DNA of 64,000 bases from Bacillus spizizenii TU-B-10 (lineage in GTDB: Bacteria; Bacillota; Bacilli; Bacillales; Bacillaceae): positions 1,193,001-1,257,000 of the forward strand of contig NC_016047.1 of NCBI RefSeq assembly GCF_000227465.1. Direction: 5' to 3'. The first letter of the stretch is position 1, and every line of letters begins with the position of its first letter. Below, one piece after another: positions 54,897-64,000 of the stretch. Under the pieces are notes generated by a model. That model did not search any database and was not told the origin of the DNA. It was given only the letters and a program-made list of their open reading frames with translations. Position numbers and translations under genes: made by a program.

Positions 54897-56624
54897 TTGA
54901 AGCTGATTGAGCACTACGTGGCACTTGTGAAAACAGGACGCGCTGCGTATGGGCAAATGAACGAAATGACGCTCACTGAAGTTGCTGACTGTTTATTTTG
55001 TACAGAAAGAAATGCAAAGCTCATATTACATAAGCTGGAGAACAAGAATTGGATCATACGGGAAAGCGGGGCAGGGCGCGGCCGCAAATCCAAAATCGCG
55101 TTTCTTTGCCAGCCTGAAGAACTGCTTCTTCAAACTGCCAAGGAATATACAATGGCTGGAAAGCTTAAAAAGGCAAAGGAGCTGCTTCAGCAGTATCAGT
55201 CCGCGTTTCCAGGGCTTCAAAACGAATATGGCATGTGGTTTTCTGAGGTATTCGGTTTTGTGACAGAGACCGGCCGGGATGGAGAAAAGGATGTTCTCCG
55301 GCTGTTCATCACCCCTGAATCAGTCAGCAGTTTGGACCCGTGCCAAATATTTTTGCGGTCTGAGGGGCATTTCGTCAAGCAAATATTTGATACATTGCTC
55401 ACGTTTGATTCGGCTGTGCAGAAGCCGAAGCCTCATTTGATACATGGATGGGAAGAGGAAGGGAAAAAACGATGGAGATTTTTTCTTCGAAAGGGTGTGT
55501 CTTTTCATAATGGACAGCCGCTGACAGCGCGGGATGTTGCGTTTACGTTTCAGCGCTTTTTGACACAGGCTGACAACCCGTATAAATGGCTGTTACACGG
55601 AGTGAAACAAGTCTTAGAAAATGGCTCTTATTGTGTGGAGATCATACTCGATAAGCCGAATGAGCTATTGCTGTATGTTCTTTGTGATGAACGGCTGTCC
55701 ATTCTGCCGGCAGAACAGGGCGGCGGGATCAATGGAACAGGGCCTTTTCGGGTGAATCAGCATTGCGGGCAGATGCTTGTGCTTGAAGCCAATGAGCGCT
55801 ACTTCAAGGGACGGCCCTTTTTGGATCGCGTTGAGTTTGTGTTTTCTGAACAAGCCGGAGAGATGAACGGTTTTACCATTCAAGAAAAACAAACATTTTC
55901 TGAGCAGCAAACCGTTTTTGATGAGCGGCATGTTCAGTATTTGTCACTCAATCTGAAAAAGACGGGGCCTCTTCAGCATCGAAGCTTTAGAAAAGCGCTC
56001 CGCCTGCTGATTTCCTCTGAACGGCTCGTTCGTGAAGCGGGAGGGCACCGCAGAACCCCGGTTACGGCTTTTTTGCATCCGAGTCCTTTCGATTGGGGAG
56101 GCGTTTCACCTTCTGAATTGCTGAAGCAGAGCGGATATGAGGGAGAAACGCTGGTGCTGTATACCTTTTCGGAAGCGGATCATCGTGAGGATGCCGAGTG
56201 GATTCAAAATGTTTGCGCCCAACATGGCATCAGGCTTACACTTCAATTCTGTGATTCTGCTGAGCTGCGCCGGCACGAAATCGTGCAGATGGCGGATATC
56301 ATTCATGACAGTGCGACGTTTTATCAAGACAGTGAGTTTGGTTTTTTGCATTTGCTGCTGTCGGAGAACAGTTTTTTGTGTCAGCATCTATCTGAAAAGC
56401 TGGAACAGATATGCTCAGGAATGACAGAACGGATATTTTCAATGTCTGACCGCTGTTCGAGAATCCATATGCTGCAGGACATTGACTGTCAGCTTATACA
56501 GGAGTTCAATGCGATTCCGCTGTATCAAAATGTACTGCAGGTGACATCGAGTGAGAATGTGAAAGGTCTGATGCTTGATGAAGAGGGGTGGATTGATTTG
56601 TACTCCGTGTGGCTGTCCAAATAA
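54897..56624 (+). CDS. yhjP: SgrR-like regulator with solute-binding domain
   Basis: A 575-aa protein. The N-terminal 100 residues form an SgrR-type winged helix: MTLTEVADCLFCTERNAKLILHKLENKNWIIRESGAGRGRKSKI (about 22-65). The rest is a type 5 (OppA/DppA) solute-binding domain: QIFDTLLTFDS near 160, then VSFHNGQPLTARDVAFTFQRFL near 200-221. There is no signal peptide, so the binding domain is a cytosolic sensor. TTG 54897 is chosen for its spacing from GGGAGGTG. It probably controls divergent yhjO. Confidence 0.88.
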   Translation: MKLIEHYVALVKTGRAAYGQMNEMTLTEVADCLFCTERNAKLILHKLENKNWIIRESGAGRGRKSKIAFLCQPEELLLQTAKEYTMAGKLKKAKELLQQYQSAFPGLQNEYGMWFSEVFGFVTETGRDGEKDVLRLFITPESVSSLDPCQIFLRSEGHFVKQIFDTLLTFDSAVQKPKPHLIHGWEEEGKKRWRFFLRKGVSFHNGQPLTARDVAFTFQRFLTQADNPYKWLLHGVKQVLENGSYCVEIILDKPNELLLYVLCDERLSILPAEQGGGINGTGPFRVNQHCGQMLVLEANERYFKGRPFLDRVEFVFSEQAGEMNGFTIQEKQTFSEQQTVFDERHVQYLSLNLKKTGPLQHRSFRKALRLLISSERLVREAGGHRRTPVTAFLHPSPFDWGGVSPSELLKQSGYEGETLVLYTFSEADHREDAEWIQNVCAQHGIRLTLQFCDSAELRRHEIVQMADIIHDSATFYQDSEFGFLHLLLSENSFLCQHLSEKLEQICSGMTERIFSMSDRCSRIHMLQDIDCQLIQEFNAIPLYQNVLQVTSSENVKGLMLDEEGWIDLYSVWLSK

Positions 56625-56627
56625 AAA

Positions 56628-56652
56628 AGAGGGTTCTATTATTGAACCCTCT
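56628..56652. terminator. Bidirectional terminator yhjP/yhjQ
   Basis: AGAGGGTTC pairs with GAACCCTCT around TATTATT. The A6 tract upstream serves as a T run on the minus strand. Confidence 0.85.
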
Positions 56653-56659
56653 CCGTCTT

Positions 56660-56989
56660 TTAAGACGCTGCCATGCTGCGGCATTGTTCAGCGCAGGCAA
56701 AGCAGGACTTCGCACATGTTTGGCAATGATCGTGATCATGCTTTTCACATTCAGTGCCGCACGCTTCACAAATATCGGCGCAAAGTGCGCAAATTTCTTT
56801 CATGAACGGGCTGTCCGTTTGCATGGCTTTGACCGCCAGCGTGCAAATATCCGCGCATTCCCTGTCAAGCCGGATGCAGCCGCTGAGATCGTGATGCGCG
56901 CTTTCTTCCAGGCATTTTGTAAAACAATGATTGCAAGCCTCCATACAATCGATGCAAGCCTCAATACAAGCTTCTACATATTGCTCCAT
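56660..56989 (-). CDS. yhjQ: Cys-rich four-helix copper-storage protein (Csp3 type)
   Basis: A 109-aa cytosolic protein with 19 cysteines, many in helical CxxxC spacing (EACIEACIDCMEACNHCFTKC at the start; CALCADICEACGTEC, then CQTCAKSCFACAEQC later), and a HDHDH segment. This is the composition of Csp3, a four-helix bundle that stores many Cu(I) ions; the B. subtilis Csp3 gene is yhjQ. No export signal. AGGGGGAATC precedes ATG 56989. A CsoR-like dyad lies about 100 bp upstream. Confidence 0.9.
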   Translation of the reverse strand: MEQYVEACIEACIDCMEACNHCFTKCLEESAHHDLSGCIRLDRECADICTLAVKAMQTDSPFMKEICALCADICEACGTECEKHDHDHCQTCAKSCFACAEQCRSMAAS

Positions 56990-57084
56990 GGTTGATTCCC
57001 CCTGTATGGCAGTGTATGGTTTTATGTTTCCCGGCTGCATTTGAAAAAAACAGGTGAGTGTGTTTTTGGGGAATGGATATGTAC

Positions 57085-57105
57085 ATATACCCTTAACGGG
57101 TATAT
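57085..57105. promoter_or_regulatory. CsoR-like dyad upstream of yhjQ
   Basis: ATATACCC (57085-57092), TTAAC, GGGTATAT (57098-57105) is a perfect 8-bp dyad abutting the yhjR stop, 96-116 bp before yhjQ. Its ATACCC...GGGTAT form resembles copper-sensing CsoR operators. It lacks a T run, so it is unlikely to be a terminator. Confidence 0.5.
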
Positions 57106-57543
57106 CTAACGTTCCATCAGATAGTATAGAAACCAGACAGCGTGATGTTGTTCATCCCGTGCGGCGCGCGTAAAGATGCCTTTCGCTTTTAAGTTTGAGG
57201 TTTCCTCGGCCGCACGCAAATAAAAGTCGACTGTTTCTTGTTCATCTTTAAAAGCGGCGTCCAGTCCTCTTGTAAAAGTGTCCGGGCATTCCTCCGTTTG
57301 TTTCGGCATGATGTGTTTGCCGGTAATGGCACCGTACAGTGTGGAAAATTCACGGAGGTGGCGCATTTCGTCACGCCTGATTTCTTCAATCTGTTTTCTG
57401 ACTTCATCGCGGTGGGTAAGTTCGGCAAGCTTGCGGTAGCATTGAATCGCACTGAATTCTCCGTTAATGGCCTTTTCCAGATTCCGAATCAAAACAGGAT
57501 CTTCCCGGTATGGCGCCGGATAGGGATAGTAGCTGTAATGCAA
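57106..57543 (-). CDS. yhjR: Ferritin-like/rubrerythrin-type diiron protein
   Basis: A 145-aa four-helix ferritin-like protein after a Tyr/Pro-rich start (YSYYPYPAPYR). Diiron-type ligands are seen as INGEFSAIQCYRKLAEL (about 30-46), RRDEMRHLREF (about 60-70), FKDEQETVDFYLRAAEE and RDEQHHAVWFLYYL. The double ExxH pattern suggests iron or peroxide chemistry. It begins at TTG 57543 after GAATGGAG. It lies upstream of yhjQ on the same strand, and the two may share transcripts. A role in sporulation has been suggested for related proteins. Confidence 0.82.
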   Translation of the reverse strand: MHYSYYPYPAPYREDPVLIRNLEKAINGEFSAIQCYRKLAELTHRDEVRKQIEEIRRDEMRHLREFSTLYGAITGKHIMPKQTEECPDTFTRGLDAAFKDEQETVDFYLRAAEETSNLKAKGIFTRAARDEQHHAVWFLYYLMER

Positions 57544-57726
57544 AAGGGTTCAACTCCATTCTTAGGAATTGGGCTTCTGTAAAAGTATATGTTGGGCAGG
57601 GAGAGATGTGCGGAGATCATCAGCTTTTTATATGTGAAAAGGCCGTTTTTACCAATAGATCAGATTGGTCATTTTCGTCAACATTCGATAAAATATATAG
57701 AGATAAAAAGAGAGGGGTCTTCTAAT

Positions 57727-60700
57727 TTGGGAGCAGAGTTTTTAGTAGGCAGATCCGGGAGTGGAAAAACGAAGCTGATCATCGACAGCATTCAGGATGA
57801 ACTGCGCCGGGCTCCATTCGGGAAACCGATCATTTTTCTAGTCCCGGATCAAATGACGTTTTTAATGGAATACGAGCTTGCTAAAACGCCTGATATGGGC
57901 GGAATGATACGTGCTCAATTGTTCAGCTTTTCACGATTGGCCTGGCGCGTCCTTCAGCATACGGGAGGAATGAGCAGGCCGTTTCTTACGAGCACAGGCG
58001 TACAGATGCTCCTGCGGAAGCTCATTGAGGAGCATAAACAGGAGTTTAAAGTCTATCAAAAAGCAAGTGACAAAAGCGGATTTACCGCACAGGTTGAACG
58101 GATGCTGACAGAATTTAAGCGTTACTGCCTGGAACCGGAAGATATCCGCCGGATGGCGGAAAGCGGAACGGCTTCCGAGTATCGCGGGGAACGTGTTTTA
58201 TCTGAAAAGCTTCATGATTTATCAATTCTGTATCAGCAGATGGAAAAAAGCCTTGCAGATCAATATCTTCACTCTGAGGATTATTTGACATTGCTGGCAG
58301 AGCATATTCCGTTTGCGGAAGATATAAAAGGCGCGCATATTTATGTGGACGGCTTTTATCAATTTACACCGCAGGAATTCAGGGTGTTGGAGCAGCTTAT
58401 GGTTCATGCGGAGCACATCACGTTTTCGCTCACAGCGGACAAGCCGTCATATGAGCGGGAGCCGCATGAACTGGAATTGTTCAGAATGACGGGAAAAACG
58501 TATTATCGCCTGCATCAGAAGGCGAAGGAACTGAATCTGGACATTACCTATAAAGAGCTAAGCGGGACTGAGCGGCATACGCAGACGCCGGAACTGGCAC
58601 ATCTAGAGGCGCAGTATGAAGCGCGACCGGCCATCCCGTACGCAGAAAAACAAGAGGCTTTTACTGTGATGCAGGCCGCAAACAGACGAGCTGAACTGGA
58701 AGGCATTGCCCGGGAAATTCACGCTCTTGTCAGAGAGAAGGGCTATCGCTATAAGGATGTAGCGATTCTTGCGCGCCAGCCGGAAGACTACAAGGATATG
58801 GTGAAGGAAGTTTTCGCAGATTACGAGATTCCTTATTTCATTGACGGAAAAGCTTCTATGCTGAACCATCCGTTAATAGAATTTATCCGGTCGAGCATTG
58901 ATGTTCTGAAAGGGAATTGGCCTTATGAAGCGGTGTTTCGCTGCGTGAAAACCGAACTGCTATTCCCGCTTAACGAGCCGAAAACTAAGGTGAGAGAACA
59001 GGTCGATCAGCTTGAAAATTACTGTATCGCCTACGGGATCAAAGGCGATCGCTGGACAAGGGGCGACCGTTTCCATTACAGACGTTTTGTGTCATTGGAT
59101 GATGATTTTGCGCAAACCGATCAGGAAATCGAAATGGAAAACATGCTGAATGACACACGCGACTGGATTGTTCCGCCGCTTTTTCAGCTTCAAAAACGAA
59201 TGAAAAAAGCAAAGACGGTTCAGGAGAAGGCGGAGGCGCTCTACCGCTATCTAGAAGAGACGGATGTGCCGCTGAAGCTGGATCAGGAAAGACAGCGTGC
59301 TGAGGAAGACGGCAGAATCATTGAAGCGCAGCAGCATCAGCAGGCGTGGGATGCAGTCATTCAGCTGCTTGAGGAGTTTGTTGAAATGATGGGAGATGAA
59401 GAGATTTCTCTTGATTTGTTTCAGCAAATGATGGAGGCCGGCGCGGAGTCGCTTACATTTTCTCTAATTCCGCCTGCGCTTGACCAGGTGTTTGTCGGCA
59501 ATATGGATTTATCCAGAATGTACGGCACCTCTTGCACCTTTGTGCTGGGGGCAAACGACGGCGTTCTGCCTGCACGCCCCGATGAAAATGGGGTGCTGTC
59601 AGACGATGACCGGGAATGGCTGAAAACGGTTGGGATTGAACTTTCCTCAGGCGGGCGGGAGCGTCTGCTTGATGAGCATTTCCTCATCTATATGGCGTTT
59701 TCCAGTCCGTCTGACCGGCTTTACGTATCGTATCCGATTGCCGATGCGGAAGGAAAAACGCTTTTGCCATCGATTGTCATTAAACGGCTGGAAGAACTGT
59801 TTCCGCAGCATAAGGAGCGTCTGTTGACAAATGAACCTGAACAGGTCAGCGATGAGGAACAGCTTATGTATGTCGTCAATAAAAGCGTGGCACAGTCCTT
59901 TACCGCGAGCCAGCTCAGATTATGGACTCGGGAATACGACATCAGCGACGTCTGGTGGAGCACGTACAATGTGCTGATGAGTGAGCCGGACAGGCTGCAA
60001 TCGAAAAAGCTGTTCTCAAGCCTGTTTTTCCGGAATGAAGTGAAGCAGCTTGAACGCAGCGTGTCGAGACAGCTTTATGGTGAACGCATTCAGGGCAGTG
60101 TATCGAGAATGGAAACCTTTAACGCGTGCCCGTTCTCCCATTTTGCATCACACGGGCTGCATCTAAAGGAACGGCAATTTTTCAAGCTCGAAGCACCGGA
60201 TATCGGCCAGCTGTTTCATTCCAGCTTAAAGCTGATTTCAGACCGGCTGCGCGAGCAAAAAATGGATTGGCGCGATTTAACGAAAGAGCAGTGCGAACTG
60301 TTTTCCTATGATGCGGTAGAGCGGCTGGCGCCGAAACTGCAAAAGGAAATTTTGCTCAGCTCAAACCGGCATTATTATGTAAAGGAAAAACTGCAAAAAA
60401 TTGTGACACGCGTGTCTGGCATTTTAAGCGAGCATGCGAAAGCGAGCGGATTTGTGCCGATTGGGCTTGAACTGGGCTTTGGAGGAAAAGGGCCGCTTCC
60501 GCCGCTGACCTTTAAGCTGAAAAACGGCTGCACGATGGAACTCGTCGGGCGAATTGACCGCGTAGATAAAGCGGAAAGCTCAAAAGGCCTGCTCCTAAGG
60601 ATTGTCGATTATAAATCAAGCGACAAAGGCCTTGACTTAGCGGAAGTATATTACGGACTGGCGCTGCAAATGCTGACGTATCTTGATTTATCAATTACTC

Positions 60701-61227
60701 ATTCAGCTGACTGGCTCGGAATGAGGGCGACGCCTGCCGGAGTGCTGTATTTCCATATTCATGACCCGATGATTCAATCTAATCTCCCGCTTGGGCTTGA
60801 CGAGATTGAACAGGAGATCTTTAAGAAATTTAAAATGAAGGGCTTGCTCCTCGGCGATCAGGAAGCGGTTCGCCTCATGGATACGACCCTTCAAGAGGGA
60901 CGGTCGAATATCATCAACGCGGGCTTGAAGAAAGACGGCTCTCTCAGATCGGATTCAGCGGCAGTCGGCGAGAAGGAATTTGAGCTGTTGACGAAGCATG
61001 TGCGCCGCACCTTCCAAGAAGCAGGCGAACAAATCACTGACGGACGCGTATCGATTGAGCCGTATAAAATGAAGAACAAGACGCCGTGCACATACTGTGC
61101 GTTCAAATCAGTATGCCAATTTGATGAGTCATTAGAAGAAAACGAGTATCGCCCGTTAAAGGCTGAAAAGGATAAGACGATACTTGAGTGGATAAAAAAG
61201 GAGGCGGATGGCAATGAACATTCCTAA
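57727..61227 (+). CDS. addB: AddAB helicase-nuclease subunit AddB
   Basis: A 1166-aa subunit of the RecBCD-like AddAB complex, which processes double-strand breaks and pauses at Chi. It has a Walker A motif [10 protein letters not shown] (residues 8-17), degenerate helicase modules, and a C-terminal RecB nuclease domain with [11 protein letters not shown] near 957-967. Four cysteines, one in NACPFSHF near 800 and three in [13 protein letters not shown] near 1120-1132, hold an iron-sulfur cluster. TTG 57727 follows AGAGAGGGGT; the longer upstream frame is not used. ComK is known to raise addAB expression. Confidence 0.94.
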   Translation: MGAEFLVGRSGSGKTKLIIDSIQDELRRAPFGKPIIFLVPDQMTFLMEYELAKTPDMGGMIRAQLFSFSRLAWRVLQHTGGMSRPFLTSTGVQMLLRKLIEEHKQEFKVYQKASDKSGFTAQVERMLTEFKRYCLEPEDIRRMAESGTASEYRGERVLSEKLHDLSILYQQMEKSLADQYLHSEDYLTLLAEHIPFAEDIKGAHIYVDGFYQFTPQEFRVLEQLMVHAEHITFSLTADKPSYEREPHELELFRMTGKTYYRLHQKAKELNLDITYKELSGTERHTQTPELAHLEAQYEARPAIPYAEKQEAFTVMQAANRRAELEGIAREIHALVREKGYRYKDVAILARQPEDYKDMVKEVFADYEIPYFIDGKASMLNHPLIEFIRSSIDVLKGNWPYEAVFRCVKTELLFPLNEPKTKVREQVDQLENYCIAYGIKGDRWTRGDRFHYRRFVSLDDDFAQTDQEIEMENMLNDTRDWIVPPLFQLQKRMKKAKTVQEKAEALYRYLEETDVPLKLDQERQRAEEDGRIIEAQQHQQAWDAVIQLLEEFVEMMGDEEISLDLFQQMMEAGAESLTFSLIPPALDQVFVGNMDLSRMYGTSCTFVLGANDGVLPARPDENGVLSDDDREWLKTVGIELSSGGRERLLDEHFLIYMAFSSPSDRLYVSYPIADAEGKTLLPSIVIKRLEELFPQHKERLLTNEPEQVSDEEQLMYVVNKSVAQSFTASQLRLWTREYDISDVWWSTYNVLMSEPDRLQSKKLFSSLFFRNEVKQLERSVSRQLYGERIQGSVSRMETFNACPFSHFASHGLHLKERQFFKLEAPDIGQLFHSSLKLISDRLREQKMDWRDLTKEQCELFSYDAVERLAPKLQKEILLSSNRHYYVKEKLQKIVTRVSGILSEHAKASGFVPIGLELGFGGKGPLPPLTFKLKNGCTMELVGRIDRVDKAESSKGLLLRIVDYKSSDKGLDLAEVYYGLALQMLTYLDLSITHSADWLGMRATPAGVLYFHIHDPMIQSNLPLGLDEIEQEIFKKFKMKGLLLGDQEAVRLMDTTLQEGRSNIINAGLKKDGSLRSDSAAVGEKEFELLTKHVRRTFQEAGEQITDGRVSIEPYKMKNKTPCTYCAFKSVCQFDESLEENEYRPLKAEKDKTILEWIKKEADGNEHS

Positions 61228-64000
61228 ACCGGCAGACAGCACATGGACAGATGACCAATGGAATGCCATTGTCTCAACCGGCCAGGATATTCTCGTGGCA
61301 GCGGCGGCGGGCTCCGGTAAAACCGCTGTGCTCGTTGAACGAATGATCCGGAAAATCACCGCGGAAGAAAACCCGATTGATGTAGACCGGCTTCTCGTTG
61401 TGACATTTACAAACGCCTCAGCGGCAGAGATGAAACACCGGATCGCGGATGCCCTGGAAAAAGAGCTTGTAAAGCGCCCCGGCTCGCTGCATATCAGACG
61501 CCAGCTGTCTCTTTTAAACCGGGCCAGCATTTCGACACTTCATTCCTTTTGCCTGCAAGTGCTGAAAAAATATTACTATTTGATTGATCTTGATCCGGGC
61601 TTTCGGATTGCTGATCAGACAGAAGGCGAGCTGCTCGGGGATGAGGTGCTGGACGAGCTGTTTGAAGACGAATACGCAAAGGGCGAAAAGGCGTTTTTTG
61701 AACTTGTTGACCGCTACACGACAGACCGGCACGATCTGGATCTGCAATTTCTCGTCAAACAGGTGTACGAGTATTCACGTTCCCACCCAAACCCGGAGGC
61801 ATGGCTGGAAAGCTTTGTTCATTTGTATGATGTATCGGAAAAGAGCGCCATCGAGGAGCTTCCGTTTTATCAATATGTCAAAGAGGATATTGCGATGGTG
61901 CTTAACGGAGCAAAGGAGAAGCTTCAGCGCGCGCTTGAGCTGACGAAAGCGCCGGGCGGCCCCGCGCCGCGCGCTGACAATTTTCTTGATGATCTTGGGC
62001 AGCTTGATGAACTGATTCAGCATCAGGATGATTTCACTGAGCTTTATAAGCGGGTGCCCGCAGTCTCTTTTAAGCGCGCGAAAGCAGTAAAAGGAGACGA
62101 GTTTGATCCTGCACTCCTTGAAGAAGCGACAGATTTGAGAAACGGTGCAAAAAAACTGCTTGAAAAGCTTAAAACCGACTACTTCACAAGAAGTCCTGAA
62201 CAGCATTTGAAAAGCTTGGCCGACATGAAGCCTGTTATTGAAACGCTCGTACAGCTTGTCATCAGCTATGGAAAACGGTTCGAAGCCGCGAAGCAGGAAA
62301 AATCAATCATTGATTTTTCTGATTTGGAGCATTACTGTTTATCCATTTTGACAGCTGAGGATGAAACAGGTGAGCGCCAGCCGAGCGAGGCAGCAAGATT
62401 TTATCAAGAGCAGTTTCATGAGGTGCTCGTTGACGAATATCAGGATACCAACCTAGTGCAGGAATCGATCCTGCAGCTCGTCACAAGCGGACCGGAGGAA
62501 ACAGGCAACCTGTTTATGGTAGGTGATGTCAAACAGTCCATTTATCGATTCAGGCTTGCGGAGCCGCTTCTTTTCCTCTCCAAATACAAACGGTTTACAG
62601 AGAGCGGAGAAGGCACAGGACGGAAAATTGACTTGAATAAAAATTTCCGAAGCCGGGCTGATATTTTAGATAGCACAAACTTTTTATTTAAACAGCTGAT
62701 GGGCGGCAAAATCGGTGAGGTTGATTATGACGAGCAGGCTGAGCTGAAGCTTGGTGCGGCGTATCCGGACAATGATAAGACGGAAACGGAGCTGCTGCTG
62801 ATCGACAACGCAGAAGAGACGGATGCAGGCGAAGAAGCAGAAGAGCTGGAAACGGTGCAGTTCGAGGCGAAAGCGATCGCTAAGGAAATTCGCAAGCTGA
62901 TTTCATCACCATTTAAGGTGTATGACGGAAAAACGAAAACACACCGCAATATTCAATACCGCGATATCGTGATTTTGCTCCGCTCCATGCCGTGGGCGCC
63001 GCAAATCATGGAGGAGCTAAGAGCTCAGGGCATACCGGTTTACGCCAATTTAACGTCAGGCTATTTTGAAGCGGTCGAAGTTGCCGTCGCGCTTTCTGTG
63101 CTGAAGGTAATCGATAACCCGTATCAGGATATACCGCTTGCCTCTGTTCTGCGCTCACCAATTGTCGGAGCAGATGAAAACGAGCTCTCTTTGATCCGGC
63201 TTGAAAATAAAAAAGCGCCGTACTATGAAGCGATGAAAGACTATTTGGCTGCCGGCGACCAGAACGACGAGCTTTACCAAAAGCTGGAAACGTTCTACGG
63301 ACATCTTCAAAAATGGCGTGCGTTTTCGAAAAACCACTCAGTATCTGAGCTGATTTGGGAAGTGTACCGCGACACGAAATACATGGATTATGTCGGCGGG
63401 ATGCCGGGCGGAAAACAGCGCCAGGCCAATTTGCGTGTTCTCTATGACCGTGCGCGCCAATATGAATCGACGGCATTTCGCGGCCTGTTCCGTTTCCTGC
63501 GGTTTATCGAACGCATGCAGGAGCGGGGCGATGATCTTGGAACGGCGCGAGCGCTCAGCGAGCAGGAGGATGTTGTCCGCTTAATGACGATCCACAGCAG
63601 CAAAGGGCTCGAATTTCCCGTCGTGTTTGCAGCAGGTCTCGGCCGGAATTTCAACATGATGGACTTGAACAAATCGTACCTGCTGGACAAGGAGCTTGGG
63701 TTCGGCACAAAGTATATTCATCCGCAATTGCGCATCAGCTACCCGACGCTGCCGCTCATTGCGATGAAGAAAAAAATGCGCAGGGAGCTGCTGTCAGAGG
63801 AATTGCGTGTTCTCTATGTTGCATTAACGAGAGCGAAAGAAAAACTGTTTCTGATTGGCTCGTGCAAGGATCATCAGAAACAGCTCGCAAAATGGCAGGC
63901 ATCCGCGTCTCAAACTGACTGGCTTCTTCCGGAATTTGACCGTTATCAGGCAAAAACGTATTTAGATTTCATCGGACCGGCTCTTGCCAGACACAGAGAT
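61214..64000 (+). CDS. addA: AddAB helicase-nuclease subunit AddA (5' part)
   Basis: Open from ATG 61214 to the window end, 929 codons so far. It is the UvrD/RecB-like 3'-5' helicase and nuclease subunit of AddAB. Motif I is [13 protein letters not shown] (GSGKT at 33-37), motif II is VDEYQDT (407-412), motif [14 protein letters not shown], and [17 protein letters not shown] is motif V. The nuclease domain lies past the edge. AAAAAGGAGGCGGATGGC precedes ATG, which overlaps the addB stop by 14 bp, so translation is coupled. Confidence 0.95.
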   Translation, partial: MNIPKPADSTWTDDQWNAIVSTGQDILVAAAAGSGKTAVLVERMIRKITAEENPIDVDRLLVVTFTNASAAEMKHRIADALEKELVKRPGSLHIRRQLSLLNRASISTLHSFCLQVLKKYYYLIDLDPGFRIADQTEGELLGDEVLDELFEDEYAKGEKAFFELVDRYTTDRHDLDLQFLVKQVYEYSRSHPNPEAWLESFVHLYDVSEKSAIEELPFYQYVKEDIAMVLNGAKEKLQRALELTKAPGGPAPRADNFLDDLGQLDELIQHQDDFTELYKRVPAVSFKRAKAVKGDEFDPALLEEATDLRNGAKKLLEKLKTDYFTRSPEQHLKSLADMKPVIETLVQLVISYGKRFEAAKQEKSIIDFSDLEHYCLSILTAEDETGERQPSEAARFYQEQFHEVLVDEYQDTNLVQESILQLVTSGPEETGNLFMVGDVKQSIYRFRLAEPLLFLSKYKRFTESGEGTGRKIDLNKNFRSRADILDSTNFLFKQLMGGKIGEVDYDEQAELKLGAAYPDNDKTETELLLIDNAEETDAGEEAEELETVQFEAKAIAKEIRKLISSPFKVYDGKTKTHRNIQYRDIVILLRSMPWAPQIMEELRAQGIPVYANLTSGYFEAVEVAVALSVLKVIDNPYQDIPLASVLRSPIVGADENELSLIRLENKKAPYYEAMKDYLAAGDQNDELYQKLETFYGHLQKWRAFSKNHSVSELIWEVYRDTKYMDYVGGMPGGKQRQANLRVLYDRARQYESTAFRGLFRFLRFIERMQERGDDLGTARALSEQEDVVRLMTIHSSKGLEFPVVFAAGLGRNFNMMDLNKSYLLDKELGFGTKYIHPQLRISYPTLPLIAMKKKMRRELLSEELRVLYVALTRAKEKLFLIGSCKDHQKQLAKWQASASQTDWLLPEFDRYQAKTYLDFIGPALARHRD

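Noticed and set aside
57589-57726. Longer AddB N-terminus
   Set aside because: Known AddB starts at the TTG just before [14 protein letters not shown], which has its own GAGAGGGG site.

Overview
The window is Bacillus subtilis-group chromosome. Gene order and protein sequences match the stretch from ecsC through the hem operon, aprE, comK, sipV, the ntd cluster and addBA (recognised from memory, no search run). Typical Firmicutes features are strong GGAGG-type ribosome binding sites, frequent TTG/GTG starts, rho-independent terminators at most operon ends, and SigA, SigB, SigD and SigG-like promoters. Subtilisin and ComK differ from the laboratory strain 168 proteins as I remember them, so this is probably another strain or close subspecies.

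Layout. 1-3.8 kb: tail of ecsC, amidohydrolase yhaA, transporter-like yhfA, a degenerate yhgB and haem monooxygenase hmoB. 3.8-9.6 kb: spore penicillin-binding protein pbpF, then hemE-hemH-hemY (late haem synthesis). 9.7-12.8 kb: TetR regulator yhgD and membrane protein yhgE, with matching 23-bp dyads upstream of both. 12.8-24.4 kb: fabHB (FapR box), yhfC, Cys/His-rich yhfD, yhfE, yhfF, gltT, yhfH, yhfI, lplJ, yhfK, lcfB (FadR box), yhfM, yhfN. 24.4-29.5 kb: subtilisin aprE, yhfO, yhfP, Fur-box lipoprotein yhfQ, phosphatase phoE. 29.5-32.8 kb: bioYB-yhfT-yhfS behind a BirA box. 32.8-38.9 kb: oxygen sensor hemAT, Rieske oxidoreductase yhfW, yhxC, yhzC, comK, yhxD. 39-45.2 kb: yhjA, yhjCB, yhjD, yhjE-sipV, monooxygenase yhjG and its MarR regulator yhjH.

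About 45.4-52.3 kb is a visibly AT-richer island: the kanosamine/neotrehalosadiamine cluster ntdABC-glcP with divergent regulator ntdR. Each side carries a decayed gene, and the right-hand remnant abuts the yhjN stop codon. 52.3-57.6 kb holds yhjN, the SetA/SgrR-like pair yhjO/yhjP, Cys-rich copper-storage protein yhjQ and ferritin-like yhjR. From 57.7 kb, addB and the start of addA (cut by the window end) encode the AddAB helicase-nuclease.

The most useful leads are regulatory: candidate operators for YhgD and YhjH, a CsoR-like dyad upstream of the copper-storage gene, and paired repeats before yhjN. Others are a biotin-controlled operon whose thiolase lacks the usual second catalytic cysteine, and the decayed genes edging the ntd island. 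I saw no tRNA, rRNA, CRISPR array, insertion sequence or obvious riboswitch.
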